A DNA stretch of 64,000 nt from contig JAPFBL010001617.1 of NCBI GenBank assembly GCA_026182355.1, positions 4,819,001 to 4,883,000 of the forward strand, written 5' to 3'. Shown in pieces: positions 33,025 through 43,590 of the stretch. The position numbers and the translations under genes were made by a program. Origin of the DNA: Hermatobates lingyangjiaoensis. Its lineage: Eukaryota; Arthropoda; Insecta; Hemiptera; Hermatobatidae. The notes beneath the pieces were generated by a model, which made no database searches, was not told the DNA's origin, and saw only the letters and a list, made by a program, of their open reading frames with translations. Numbering within the stretch: position 1 is the stretch's first letter; each line of letters begins with the position of its first letter.

Positions 33025-33299
33025 TGTAAATAACTCCTTCCTCATAACCTTGTGTGTGATCTCAGCGTACAACAGAATGTCATTCTCGTGTTGTCTAATC
33101 GAGGTTAAGTACCCTGGCCACAGCTCAAGCTTGAACTCGTTTATACTGACTTTGGCTTCAGCGTCAAAATAATTCCTTCCAACAAGTTGTAACTTTAGAC
33201 GGCTTACCCTTTAGACCCGCCAGGCACTTTCTCAATATGATGTTAAAGAACTGTATGTAGTGGCTGTCACCAAAGACGAGATCGCCCACGAATTTTATA
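33025..33299 (-). pseudogene. PIWI-clade Argonaute gene fragment, antisense in Copia
   Basis: On the minus strand two frames separated by a 16-nt insertion encode a PIWI segment: IKFVGDLVFGDSHYIQFFNI, ILRKCLAGLK, then QLVGRNYFDAEAKVSINEFK, LELWPGYLTSIRQHENDILL, YAEITHKVMRK. QLVGRN-FD, ELWPGY-TSIRQHE-DILL and ITHKVMR are diagnostic of the region before the PAZ domain of PIWI/Aubergine-type proteins, which bind piRNAs and silence transposons. There are no introns at the junctions I can see apart from the short insertion, so it may derive from cDNA. It interrupts the Copia RT in the opposite orientation. Confidence 0.8.
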
Positions 33300-33345
33300 G
33301 TTATTTTTATTTTCATTAACTCCAATTAAGTTAATTGGGTCCATT
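33300..33345. other. Short AT-rich spacer in the Copia insertion
   Basis: Between the PIWI segment and resumption of Copia coding sequence near 33346. It contains near-repeated words TCCAATTAAG and TCCATTAAG. Confidence 0.5.
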
Positions 33346-34735
33346 AAGTCCAATTAAAATATCATTCTGATGGCACTATTGAGCGCTACAAATCTAGACT
33401 TGTGGTGAGAGGATTTGTTCAAAAGAAAGGGACTGACTATGAGCAAACTTTCAGTCCTGTTGCTAAAGCTAGGACAATTAGAACAATTCTCAGCGTTGCA
33501 GCAAGTGAAAAGCTAAGTCTAACACAATTTGACGTTTCAATCGCCTTCTTATATGGAAGTCTGGATGAGGAGATCTACATTCAACAGCCTGAAGGCTATC
33601 AAGATGGTTCCTCCCGTGTCTGTCGACTAAACAAAAGTTTATATGGGTTGAAACAGGCAACACATTGCTGGAATAAGAGGTTTGGTACCTTCATGTCAAA
33701 CTTGGGCTTCAAACAAAGCTCAGCTGACCCTTGCCTTTTTATTCAAATAAAGGGGTCTGATAAACTGTTGGTGGCTCTCTATGTTGATGACGGTTTGGTT
33801 GCATCCAGTAACAATGCCATGCTCAACAAATTCATTTGTAATTTGAAGGAACAATTTAAAATTTCCTACAAATCTGCCTCATACTACCTTGGTTTCGAAA
33901 TAAACTAGACTGATGATGGATGTGTGAAGATCAGTCAGTCCACGTATGCCAAACGGATTCTCGTAAAGCTTGGAATGGATCAGTGCAACCCTATTTCAAC
34001 TCCCATTATCAACTGCCCTTCGGAACCTGTCAAAGACTCGTGTACAAGCAGTAAACTTGGGGCTTCATCTTACCGACAAGCCGTTGGGTCACTCATGTAT
34101 TTGATGACTGGTACTCGACACCTGACATCTCGTATGCAGTTGGAGTTGCATCTAGATCTTTGGAGAATCCTATCGCGCATGATTGGTCAAAAGTCAAAAG
34201 GATTCTTCGCTACATTAAGGGAACTGTGGACTATGGTATTCTTTATAAGTCTAAATATAATAATGGGAATCTTCAGTGCTTCAGTGATGCTGACCATGGA
34301 GGAGACAGCAAGACAGGCAGGTCTACATCTGGTATACTCTGTCTGTATTCTGGTGGTGCTATCTCATGGGCCAGTCAAAGACAGTCATCGGTTGCAATCT
34401 CTACTACTGAAGCAGAGGTAGTGGCTGCGAGTGAAGCTGTCAAAGAAATGGTCTGGGTGAAGAGACTGTTGCTTGAGGTGACTCATATCAATACTCCTGA
34501 ACTCCATATTGACAATGAAGCCGCACTAAGACTTGCTCAGAATCCAGAATATCACAAGCGCACTAAGCATATACAATTGAGACACTTCTTTGTGCGTGAG
34601 CAAGTCCTGGATGGAAAAGTGGAGGTACAAAAGGTACCATCAACCGCCCAACTTGCCGATATTTTAACTAAAGCTCTGCCTAGGCCCCGACATTCTGATT
34701 TGTGTTCCCGATTGGGACTTGTAGATATGTGAATT
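33346..34735 (+). pseudogene. Copia reverse transcriptase and RNase H
   Basis: RT resumes at DGTIERYKSRLVVRGFVQKK and DYEQTFSPVAKARTIR, then QFDVSIAFLYGSLDEEIYIQ, RLNKSLYGLKQA and LYVDDGLVAS with the catalytic Asp pair. An in-frame TAG at 33906-33908 and a 2-nt insertion near 34115 break the frame. The RNase H follows at 34160-34732: CFSDADHGGD, GRSTSGILCLYSGGAISWAS, STTEAEVVAASEA, HIDNEAALRLAQNP, YHKRTKHIQLRHFFVRE and the closing ADILTKALPR. Not functional as it stands. Confidence 0.9.
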
Positions 34736-34763
34736 ATTGTTTGTTTTCAGTTGTTTGATGTTG

Positions 34764-34778
34764 TTAAATGAGGGAGAG
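34764..34778 (+). promoter_or_regulatory. Copia polypurine tract
   Basis: AAATGAGGGAGAG directly before the TG of the 3' LTR, the usual plus-strand primer position for LTR elements. Confidence 0.7.
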
Positions 34779-34916
34779 TGTTAAGGGACATTTAAAAACA
34801 TACCTTGAGGGGACTGCACAACCTGTAATGAACCAGTGCTTTGAATGTGTTGTTTTTGAACTGTGTAAAAATAAAAGTTGACATCCTAAATCTCCTTTCG
34901 TTGAATACTTTTAACA
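34779..34916 (+). repeat. Copia 3' LTR
   Basis: 138 bp beginning TGTTAAGGGACA and ending TTTTAACA, so it has TG...CA ends with an inverted TGTTAA/TTAACA. AATAAAAG at about 34870 may serve in polyadenylation. A target duplication with the sequence before 32636 was not found. Confidence 0.85.
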
Positions 34917-36960
34917 TAACAATTTGATAACGGACCTTCAACATTTTGTATCAAGGCTTAACGAGAATCTGACCCCCTAAATGCTCGGGATAGACGAAAG
35001 TAAATCCTCTCCCAGGAAATGTTAATGATGAAATGTGTCCTTCCTACTCTCCGGGATCATTTCTAGACTTTAGCTACGAACCTTCGGCAAGCAGATTTCA
35101 TATTCGAAGTTTCAAATAAAACTAAACAATGTTTTATAATCATAGCTATTTGCATCCATAAAGACTTATTTTAGTATATCATCAAAATTCACCTATCTTT
35201 ATTCTTCTACGGTTGAATATTACATATGCATTAAAGTTCATATATTAAAAATTTAATCAGAGTTAATTAACTTTAACATTTTTAAAGACAAAATTATATT
35301 CAAAACTTACCCGATGAAAGAGCTGTTATACTGTAAGCTCTATAATAGTTTATCTTCGCAAGGTGTTGAGAATAGTGGGGAGATAATAGTGGGGATGAGT
35401 AATTCAGAGCTGGCGTTAAAAATGACCTTCGCTAAAGATGAATCATTTTTATCGTTTTACTTCATATTTGCTAATCCAATTCGTATATTATTTGCCAAAC
35501 ATTATATCTGAGCATAAATTTATAACTATTTTATTTCTTAGGTACTGCCTAGCACTAATTTGTTCTCAACTTTACAATAGTTCATATGAGATTATATTTG
35601 CGTAGTTTTCTTTTTTATAAAGCCATTTATATTCAATCTTGACACTGTATCAATATGTTGTAACTAAATTCAGCAATTCATCCGACAGAAGAAGAGTTAT
35701 ACGATTTACTCATAAAGTTTGTTTGATAAAAATTTGGTAGTCAAAGAGTTCTTTATCATTCAAGAATAAAATTGACTTTAAACTTGTAGAAATGATTGTA
35801 AATCATGCTGCAAAGCCTGGTGTGATGGAGTGATGTACACTCAACTTTACATTAGTGAACGTTTTAACACAAAATTTGTGACAGGAGAATCCCCCTTTTT
35901 GTAATGATTTTAAAATCGGGTGTCGTTGAAGTCTTAGTAATCTCGTTTATGAAAACGACAGTAGCAAGTTAAACATTTTGTTGGGTATTCCATTTTGTTT
36001 TGTTTACTTCATTAAAAATACTGTTGTCAAAATAATACGTTACCTTGAATTTGCAGCTGGAATTACATCTCTGGGTATCTCCATTCATAAATCATTCATA
36101 AAGTGTAAACAATTTTCTAAAAACGCTGATGTATATGTAATGAAGGTTAAGGCAAACATGTGATATGTATTTTTTAAAATTTCATTTTTTGAAATATTTT
36201 GAACCTAAAAATACGTTTATTTTTTTCAAAATATATTACATTTATTCTCTACATATTTTATCCACATGATATATAGTTTAAATTAATTACGTTTATTTCT
36301 TTTACAATTCAAGGTATATTTATTAAAACATGTATACTTTTTTTGTATTCATATCATCAAAAAATATTAATTTTACTTCTGTAGTAGAACATTTTTACGC
36401 GATATACTAATCATTTATTGTAACTATTTATGATCGTTGTGATTTATTTAGCGGGTTTATTTGAAATCAAAATTTTAACATATGATTTCTATAAGAGAAG
36501 AAAAATATATTTTTTGTTTTAACATGAAGTACAATGGAGTGGTTTTTTCTGTAATTCAAAACTGCACAAAACTACTCAATTGTCTTCCTAATCAAGAGTT
36601 ATTGCTTTGTCAAATTTAATGAAGATTAATCAAACTCTCAGACCTTTTGATTTATAGATTTAAGTTATTCAACAATTTTCTAAATAAATTATTATGACTT
36701 CAACTAAATCTGTGAAACCTATTTCATGTTGACAACTCTCATTTCCTTCATTAAATCTTGAAAACAAAGTTGCACTAGTTTAATTTTACCGTATCCCATA
36801 CAGATACCTTTTAAGTATTCGCAAAGTAATGCTAACTAATCGTTAAAACTACAATTGCTAGTGCTAGTCACATATAGCAGTAGTTTTCAACTGAATTCTT
36901 GCTGCAGACCAATAATGATTTCAATGTTATATTGAGGACCAGATAAGTTGTGACATAAAG
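34917..36960. other. Intergenic, no gene recognised
   Basis: AT-rich sequence upstream of E-Syt2. Open frames are short and without recognised domains. Confidence 0.5.
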
Positions 36961-36984
36961 CAAGGAAGTGGTCTACTTAATCTG

Positions 36985-37042
36985 TCATCATGAGAAAAGG
37001 GAAAGAGAGACCAAGCACGTTGTAGACGCAACAGCAAGTAAC

Positions 37043-37095
<53 letters not shown>
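36985..37095. repeat. PLE end fragment and long (TA)n
   Basis: The family A flank AGACCAAGCACGTTGTAGAC and GCAACAGCAAGTAACCC runs straight into a TA array at 37045-37095. The ribozyme core side is missing. Confidence 0.7.
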
Positions 37096-37097
<2 letters not shown>

Positions 37098-37314
37098 TGT
37101 ATTTCGGCAGCAAGTCCTCTTTCAAGCATATATTATTGAATTTGATGGCAGATTCTGCGTTCACGACTTTCTTACTTATAGCTTCTATTTTTCTTACAAT
37201 TTTCTTTTGAGGTGATAATTGCCAAAGCAAACTAGCAAACGACATTCAGAAGGCTGGAAATAACCACTTCACTGGGGATAACTATATTTAATTAAACACT
37301 ACACTAGATTAAAC

Positions 37315-37359
37315 TAAGGTAACAAGCTTTCGGCCCCATGGGTCATCATCAGGTTCTTA
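37315..37359 (-). ncRNA. Hammerhead-like motif, family F, left arm
   Basis: Minus-strand copy of 37590-37634, differing by one base in the stem I loop (GTTACCTTA against GTTATCTTA). Confidence 0.65.
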
Positions 37360-37589
37360 AACTACTTTTATTAACTAAATATACATATTACTGACTACTT
37401 TTACTAATTTAAAAAAAGTTAGAAAAGAGGGCGATGACCGAGTTCGGTTGAGTTGAAGGGCCATAAGTTTTTTGTTGACCTGCACTCCACCCTCACCACC
37501 AACTTTCACTTCGACAGAAAGCAGTTTTCAGTTGGCATTTAAACGCCAAAGTAGTCAGTAATATGTATATTTAGTTAATATAAGTAGTT

Positions 37590-37634
37590 TAAGAACCTGA
37601 TGATGACCCATGGGGCCGAAAGCTTGTTATCTTA
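37590..37634 (+). ncRNA. Hammerhead-like motif, family F, right arm
   Basis: TAAG-AAC, CTGATGA, stem II TGACCCATGGGGCC (three to four G-C pairs), GAAA, AGCT mini stem III and T as the cleavage base, then GTT-AT-CTTA. Stem I is AAC/GTT plus TAAG/CTTA with a 2-nt bulge, conserved in both arms. Confidence 0.65.
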
Positions 37635-37822
37635 GTTTAATCTAGTGTAGTGTTTAATTAAATATAGTTATCCCCAGTGAAGTGGTTATTTCCAGCCTTC
37701 TGAATGTCGTTTGCTAGTTTGCTTTAGCAATTATCACCTTCTCAAAAGAAAATTGTAAGGAAAATAGAAGCTATAAGTAAGAAAGTCGTGAACGCAGAAT
37801 CTGCCATCAAATTCAATAATAT

Positions 37823-38030
37823 ATATATATATATATGGGTTACTTATATTATATAGTCGTTATCAGCCTTTGGAGCGATTCACATCTTTTCCTGAAGACG
37901 AGGACATCGAAATATAGTAGTGAGTTCAGTGATTTCTTTTCTATGTGTTCTTTTTAAATTCTAGTTTATATATATATATATATATATAACCCATATAAGT
38001 AGTATAATACTAGCTATACTGGGGCTGCGC
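37823..38030 (+). repeat. PLE end, family B2
   Basis: CGTTATCAGCCTTTGGAGCG, the motif at 37881-37924, the tail ATTCTAGTTTATATA and a (TA)n to 37988. Same end as at 56180-56310 and, inverted, at 53490-53620. Confidence 0.7.
37881..37924 (+). ncRNA. Hammerhead-like motif, family B2
   Basis: CTGAAGA, the CGAGGACATC arm, GAAATATA, then GTAGTGAG. Predicted cleavage after ATATA. In related copies CACT upstream pairs with AGTG downstream; here upstream is CACATC. Confidence 0.5.
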
Positions 38031-38506
38031 AGGAGCGGCCACATGGCAGCAACTCTCGGTGTCCTTCTGGGTGTAGTTCATCAACATGGCAGCACCTCTC
38101 GGTGTGGGTTATTGTGACGTTATGTCATATAGGTTTTAGATTAGAAATGGATGCAGAAGGGGTAATTAGAATATGATATTAGTGTTAATGAGATGGATAA
38201 TTGCGATGGTACATGCTGGAGAGGGTGTAGAATAATATAACTAATTTTAATTCGACAATGTTAGCCAAGGATGACTCTTCCAACCAAGTTGAGGGGTCAT
38301 TGACCTTAGCCTGTCCAGGTTGGAGAGGTCTGCATGGAAAGAATATTTTCGAGAATGTTAGTTCAGACACACCTCTACAGTCCGGACATGTATGCTGCCT
38401 CAAGGTCAACATAGTCTACTGCAGTACATTAACCTTCTCCCTTGCAAGTCCAGACACGCATGCCTGCTCAAGGTCGAAAGACCCCTTCGATGGAAAATTG
38501 TCAAAA
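38031..38506. other. Unidentified repeat-like segment
   Basis: GC-richer than its surroundings. It contains a near-duplicated phrase (ACATGGCAGCA, CTCTCGGTGT) 45 bp apart. Open frames occur on both strands (CPDCRGVSELTFSKIFFPCR on the minus strand), but I recognise no product. It ends where the Helitron begins. Confidence 0.35.
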
Positions 38507-40632
38507 TCTATATAAATAAAATAATGATTTTGTCTGTACATTGCTTAGAACTGACTCATTTCAAGTTTTCTTTACGTTTCATACATTGGAGAAACCGAAT
38601 CCACCCTTAGAAAAATTTCTGTCGGTTTGTCTGTTTGTCCGCAAAACTTTCTCACAAGTAAACTCAGCTACCATAAGACATATAAAGCTGAAACTTTTAC
38701 AGTAGATTTGTGTAGGTCTAACTTAAAATATAGGCTCTGAATTATTTGGAAATTCAACGTAGAAGTGAAGTTATGGACGTTTAAAGCAAAAACGTTTGTC
38801 ACAAGTAAACTCAGCCACCATAAGACGTGGTGAGCTGAAACTTTGACACTGGATTTGTGTATGCCTAACTTAAAATATGGGCTCTAAATTGATTCATAAT
38901 TAAGTACAGAAACGAAGTTATAGGGCTTTAAGCGTATTTTCCTAACTTCACAGACAAGTTTGTTTTGAAATACGCAGGTGAAGCAAGTAGGTATTGTTAG
39001 TTGATTTTAATTTCATTGGAGCATATGAATATATTGCGTATTTGACATCTTTGAAAAAGTGTTTGCCAGAGTTGAGGATGTACTATCTATTACGAATAAA
39101 TAGTTTTGTAAACGAGCAATTCTCAACTCTTAATACGGACAGGCAGGAAAAATCAACAAACAAGTTCTTACGCTATATCATACCGAGGAAAGACCTTACA
39201 AGTCAGTAAAGAGATTGGATTAGTGATGAAGAAGCAGTTCATTATCTAATTGAATTTCTTGACTCTGAATTTATTTCTCCTGGACTGCCTGCTAATGAGT
39301 AAAAACTTAGGTAGAAGAATTAGGTAGAAGAGTTAAAGTAGGAGAACCAGTCATGCTGCAATTTAGTAGCAGTAACAAATTTCATGTTACGAAACATGAG
39401 TGCCCCAAAACTGTGCAACGGAACACGACTCTGAGTTCGTGCTGTACACAGATATGCCATAGAGGCGTACATAATGACTGGATGTGGTATTGGGGAGTCT
39501 GTGTGTATACCACACATACCATTGATTCTGAGCCACTGTCTGTTTACGTTGAAATGATTGCAAAGTCCGGTCAGAGTCTTTTTCGGAATCACGTTAACTA
39601 AGTAAAGTTAAGTCGCAAAGGGAGACTTCATCTAACGCAGGAATACAAGGTAGCGAAACCAAGTTTTTCTCACATGGTCAAATGTAGTTTACTTGCTCAA
39701 GGGTCAGAGGTTTCAACTCTTTCTTCTACCATGAACCTGAAGGACAGACAGCTAATGTAGTGTATTTAGAGGCATTTGTTTAACACTGTAGTAATAATGG
39801 TATTTTCTACTGTTCTATAATTTCTAATGACATTTTGGAATACCAAAAATGACGGAACTTCTGATTCCGTCAAAGACGGCTACGTTTGCATAGACGGCTA
39901 TGTATTATATATAACTGTAAACTTTTTTTTAATTTAATATTTGCTTAATAAATACACTGGTAATAATGTAAGGTATGGGACCAGAGTAGCCCAGTGGCTT
40001 GCGTGATCGCCGATGACAGTAGTGCAAATGTATTATAAATAAATGTAACAAACAAATATTTTTTTGAATTTAAAATGTGGATAATATAAAAAATGGTATT
40101 AAAGTAAAGGGATCTAGCCAGGGTAGCCAGTAGCTTGCTTGCTCGCCGATGACAGTAGTGCAAATGTATTATAAATAAATACAACAAAAATATTTTTTTT
40201 TAATTTAATATTTGCGTAATATAAACACTGGTAATAAAGTAAGGTATGGAACCAGAGTAGCCCAGTGGCTTGCGTGCTAGCTTTTGACTGGGAGCACGTT
40301 AATTAGAACTAACTCATTTCAAGTTTTCTTTACGTTTCATACTTCAGAGTAGCCACATGTACCCTTAGAATAATTTCTGTCTGTCGGTTTGTCCACAAAA
40401 TATTGCCACCATGAGACATATAAAGCTGAAACATTGATTGTAGATTTGTGTATGTCTAACTTAAAATCTAATCTTTGTATACAGAGGCATTTGTTTAGCA
40501 CTGTACTAATAATGGTATTTTCTACTATTCTATAACTTTTAATTGTAGTATTAGTATAATACTATAATTCATATTTTTGAATACCAAGTACAATAGAATT
40601 TTTGATTCCGTCAAAGACGGGTAGTTTGCTAG
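38507..40632 (+). mobile_element. Composite Helitron, copy 2
   Basis: Starts TC with TATATAAATAAAATAATG and ends with hairpin CCGTC/GACGG (40608-40620) and CTAG (40629-40632). The preceding base is A and the following base is T. The helicase C-terminal remnant is at about 39190-39780 in broken frames. An inner 3' hairpin and end lie at 39867-39905, then three tRNA-like repeats at 39950-40290, then a second, internally deleted Helitron section to the end. Copy 1 at 26417-28653 has the same order in reverse, so the composite moved as one unit. Confidence 0.85.
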
Positions 40633-40689
40633 TTTTCTATATATGCTTTAAGAATATTGAATAAAACTCATTCAAGATGCGAAAAAAAT

Positions 40690-43590
40690 TTGGTCAGCAC
40701 ATTGCTGCTATATACTATAATAATTATAGTAATTATGTCATGTGAGTCTTGCAGTTATACTGTTGAGGAATTTGAGAGCTAAGAAGGGCCCCATTTTCTG
40801 AAATTTAGTATTTACTTCGGAGTAATAGTATGTTACTATTACAAATAGTTATTGTAATGATCACATGAGTGTCTTGCAGTTACACTGTTGAAAAATTTGA
40901 GAACTACAATGGGCCCTAAAGTCTTGGATATAGTATTTATTTGGGAGTATGGTATATTCCTAATGCAAATATTTATAGTAATGATGACATGTGAGTCTTG
41001 CAGTTACACTGATGAAGATTTTGAGAGCTACAAAGTGCTCCATTGTATGCAATTTAGTATTTAGTTTTGAATACTAATATGTTAGTAATACTAATAATTA
41101 TAGTAATGATGACGTGTGAAACTCTCAGTTACATTGTTGAGAAATTTGAGAGCTTCAGAGGACCCCACCATCTGAAATTTATTATTTAGTTGAGAGTACT
41201 AGTATGTTACTAAGTTAAATAATTATAGTAATGAAGAATTTGAGTCTTGCAATTACACTGTTGAGGAATTTGAGAGCTACGGACGGGCCCAATGTCTGGA
41301 ATTTAGTATTTATTTGTGAGTACTAGTATGTTACTCATACAAATAATTATTGTATGATAGTATAGTAATGATGAAATGGGAGTCTTGCAATTACACTGTT
41401 GAAAAAAAAGAGAGCTACGGAGGGCCCCAATATCTGGAATTTAGTATTTATTTGGCAGTAGTAGTATGTTACAAATTCAAATAATTGTAGTAATGATGAC
41501 ATGGGAGTCTTGTAGTTTTACTTTTGAGGAATTCAAGAGCTACGGAGGACCCAATTGTCTGGAATTTAGTATGCAGTTGAGAGTGATAGTATGTTACTGA
41601 TACAATTAAGAGTAAGGATGAGATGGGAGTCTTGCAGTTACAATGCTGAAGAATTCGAGAGCTACGGAGGGACCCCTTTCTGGAATTTTATATATATTTG
41701 GGAATACTGATAGTTTGTTCCTAATACTAATAAATATAGTAATGATGACATGAGAGTCTTGCAGTTACACTGTTGAGGAAATTGAAATCTAGGGAGGTCC
41801 TAGATTGTATGAAATTTATTAATTAGTTGAGAGTACTAGTATGTTACTGATACTAATAATTATAATTATGATGACATGGGAGTCTTCAAGTTTCATTGTT
41901 GACGAATTTAAGAGCTACGGGGGGCCCCTTTGTCTGGAATTTATTAATTATTTGGGAGTACTATTATGTTACTAATACAAATAATTAAACTAATGATGAC
42001 ATATAAGTCCAGCATTTACACTGTTGATGAATTGGAAAGCTACGGAGGTCCTCATTATCTGGAATTAAGTATATAGTTGGGAGTACTAGTATGATACGAA
42101 AACATATATTTATAGCAATGATGACATGGGAGTCTTGCTGTTACACTGTTGAGGAATTCAGTAGTTACAGAGAGCCCCATTGTCTGGAATTTAGAACTTA
42201 GTTGTGAATACTAGAAGGTTTCTAATACTAATAATTCTATTAACGATGATGAGAGTATTTCAGTTACACAGTTGAAGAAGTCACAGCTATGGAGGCCACC
42301 AATGTCTGGAATTAGTATTTAGTTGGGAGTACTAGTATATTAATAATACTACTAAGTATGGTAATTATGAAATGGGTGTCTTGCAGTTACACTGTTGAAG
42401 AATTTGAGAGCGATGGAGGGCCACATACTATGGAATTTAGTATTTAGTAGGGAATAGTAGTATGTTACTAATACTAAAATTGTAGTAATGATGAGATGGT
42501 AGTTCCAGACAATGGGGCCCTGAAGACAGCTACGAAGGGCCCCATTCTCTGGAACTGAGTATTTAGTTGGTAGTACCAGTATGTTTCTAATGCTAATAAT
42601 TATAGTAATTATGACATGGGAGTCTTGCAGTTACACTGTTGAGCAATTGGAGAGCTATGGAAGAACGTATTGTCTGGATTTTAGTATTTTTTGGGACTAC
42701 TGGTATGATACAAATACTAATAATTATAGTAATGATGACATGGGAGTCTTGCAGTTACACTGTTGAAGAATTCAAGAACGACTGAGGACATTGTCAGGAA
42801 TTTAGTATTTAGTTGAGAGTAATAGTATTTTACTAATACTAATATTTATAGTAATTATGTAGTGTGAGTCTTGCAATTACTCGGTTGAAGAATTCGAGTG
42901 CTACGGAGGGCGCCTTTGTGTGAATTTTAGTATTTCTTTCGGAGTGCTAGTATGTTACTAATAATAATAATTATAGTAATGATAACATGGGAGTCTCTTA
43001 GTTTCACTGTTGAGCAATTTGAGAGCTACGGAGGACCCTATTGTCTGGAATTTAGTATTTAGTGGGGAGTACTAGTATGTTACTAATACTTATAATTATA
43101 GTATTGGTGAGATGGAGTCTTGCAGTTACACTGTTGAAGAATTCGAGAGCTACTTAGGGCCCCATTGTTTGGAGTTTATTATTTAGGTTGGAGTCCTATT
43201 ATGTTACCAATACTAATAATTATAGTAACGATGACATGGGTGTCTTTCAGTTACACTGTTGAGGAAGTTGAGAGCTACGGAGGGCCCCACTGTCTGGATT
43301 TAGTATTTAGTTGGGCGTACGAGTATGTTTCATAAACATATAATTATAGTAATAATGACATGGGAGTCTTGTATTCACACTGTTGAATAATTCGAGAGCT
43401 ACGGAGGGCCCTAAGAATTTAGTATTTAGTTCGGAGTTCTAGTATGTTACTAATACTAATAACTATAGTATGATGACATGGGAGTCTTGGAGTTACATTG
43501 TTGAGGAATTCGAGATCTATGGAGGGCCCCATTGTCTGGAATGTATTATTTAGATGGGAGTACTATTATGTTACTAATACTATTAATTAA
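40690..43590. repeat. Minisatellite of about 125-bp units
   Basis: About 23 diverged tandem units; recurrent words are GTCTTGCAGTTACACTGTTG, GAGAGCTACGGAGGGCCCCA, TGTCTGGAATTTAGTATTTA and GTACTAGTATGTTACTAATA. The mean spacing of the CTTGCAGTTACACTG word between 40747 and 43487 is near 125 bp. The unit at about 42494 is rearranged, with an inverted piece around GGGGCCCTGAAGACAGC. The array starts within 60 bp of the Helitron 3' end. Confidence 0.9.

Larger units (their letters stand above)
37129..37822. repeat. PLE-end palindrome, family F
   Basis: Arms 37129-37402 and 37548-37822 are near-perfect reverse complements around a 145-bp centre that includes GGGCGATGACCGAG. Each arm holds one well-preserved hammerhead-like motif. 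The left arm is bordered by (TA)n before 37095 and the right by (TA)n at 37818-37837. There is no coding sequence. Confidence 0.8.

Noticed and set aside
32630..34925. Target-site duplication of the Copia element
   Set aside because: Bases before 32636 and after 34916 do not match, so none is claimed.
42581..42766. Open frame in the minisatellite
   Set aside because: It spans two repeat units and is a by-product of the repeat.
40690..43590. CRISPR-like array of direct repeats
   Set aside because: Units are contiguous 125-bp diverged repeats without unique spacers in a eukaryotic genome; a minisatellite.
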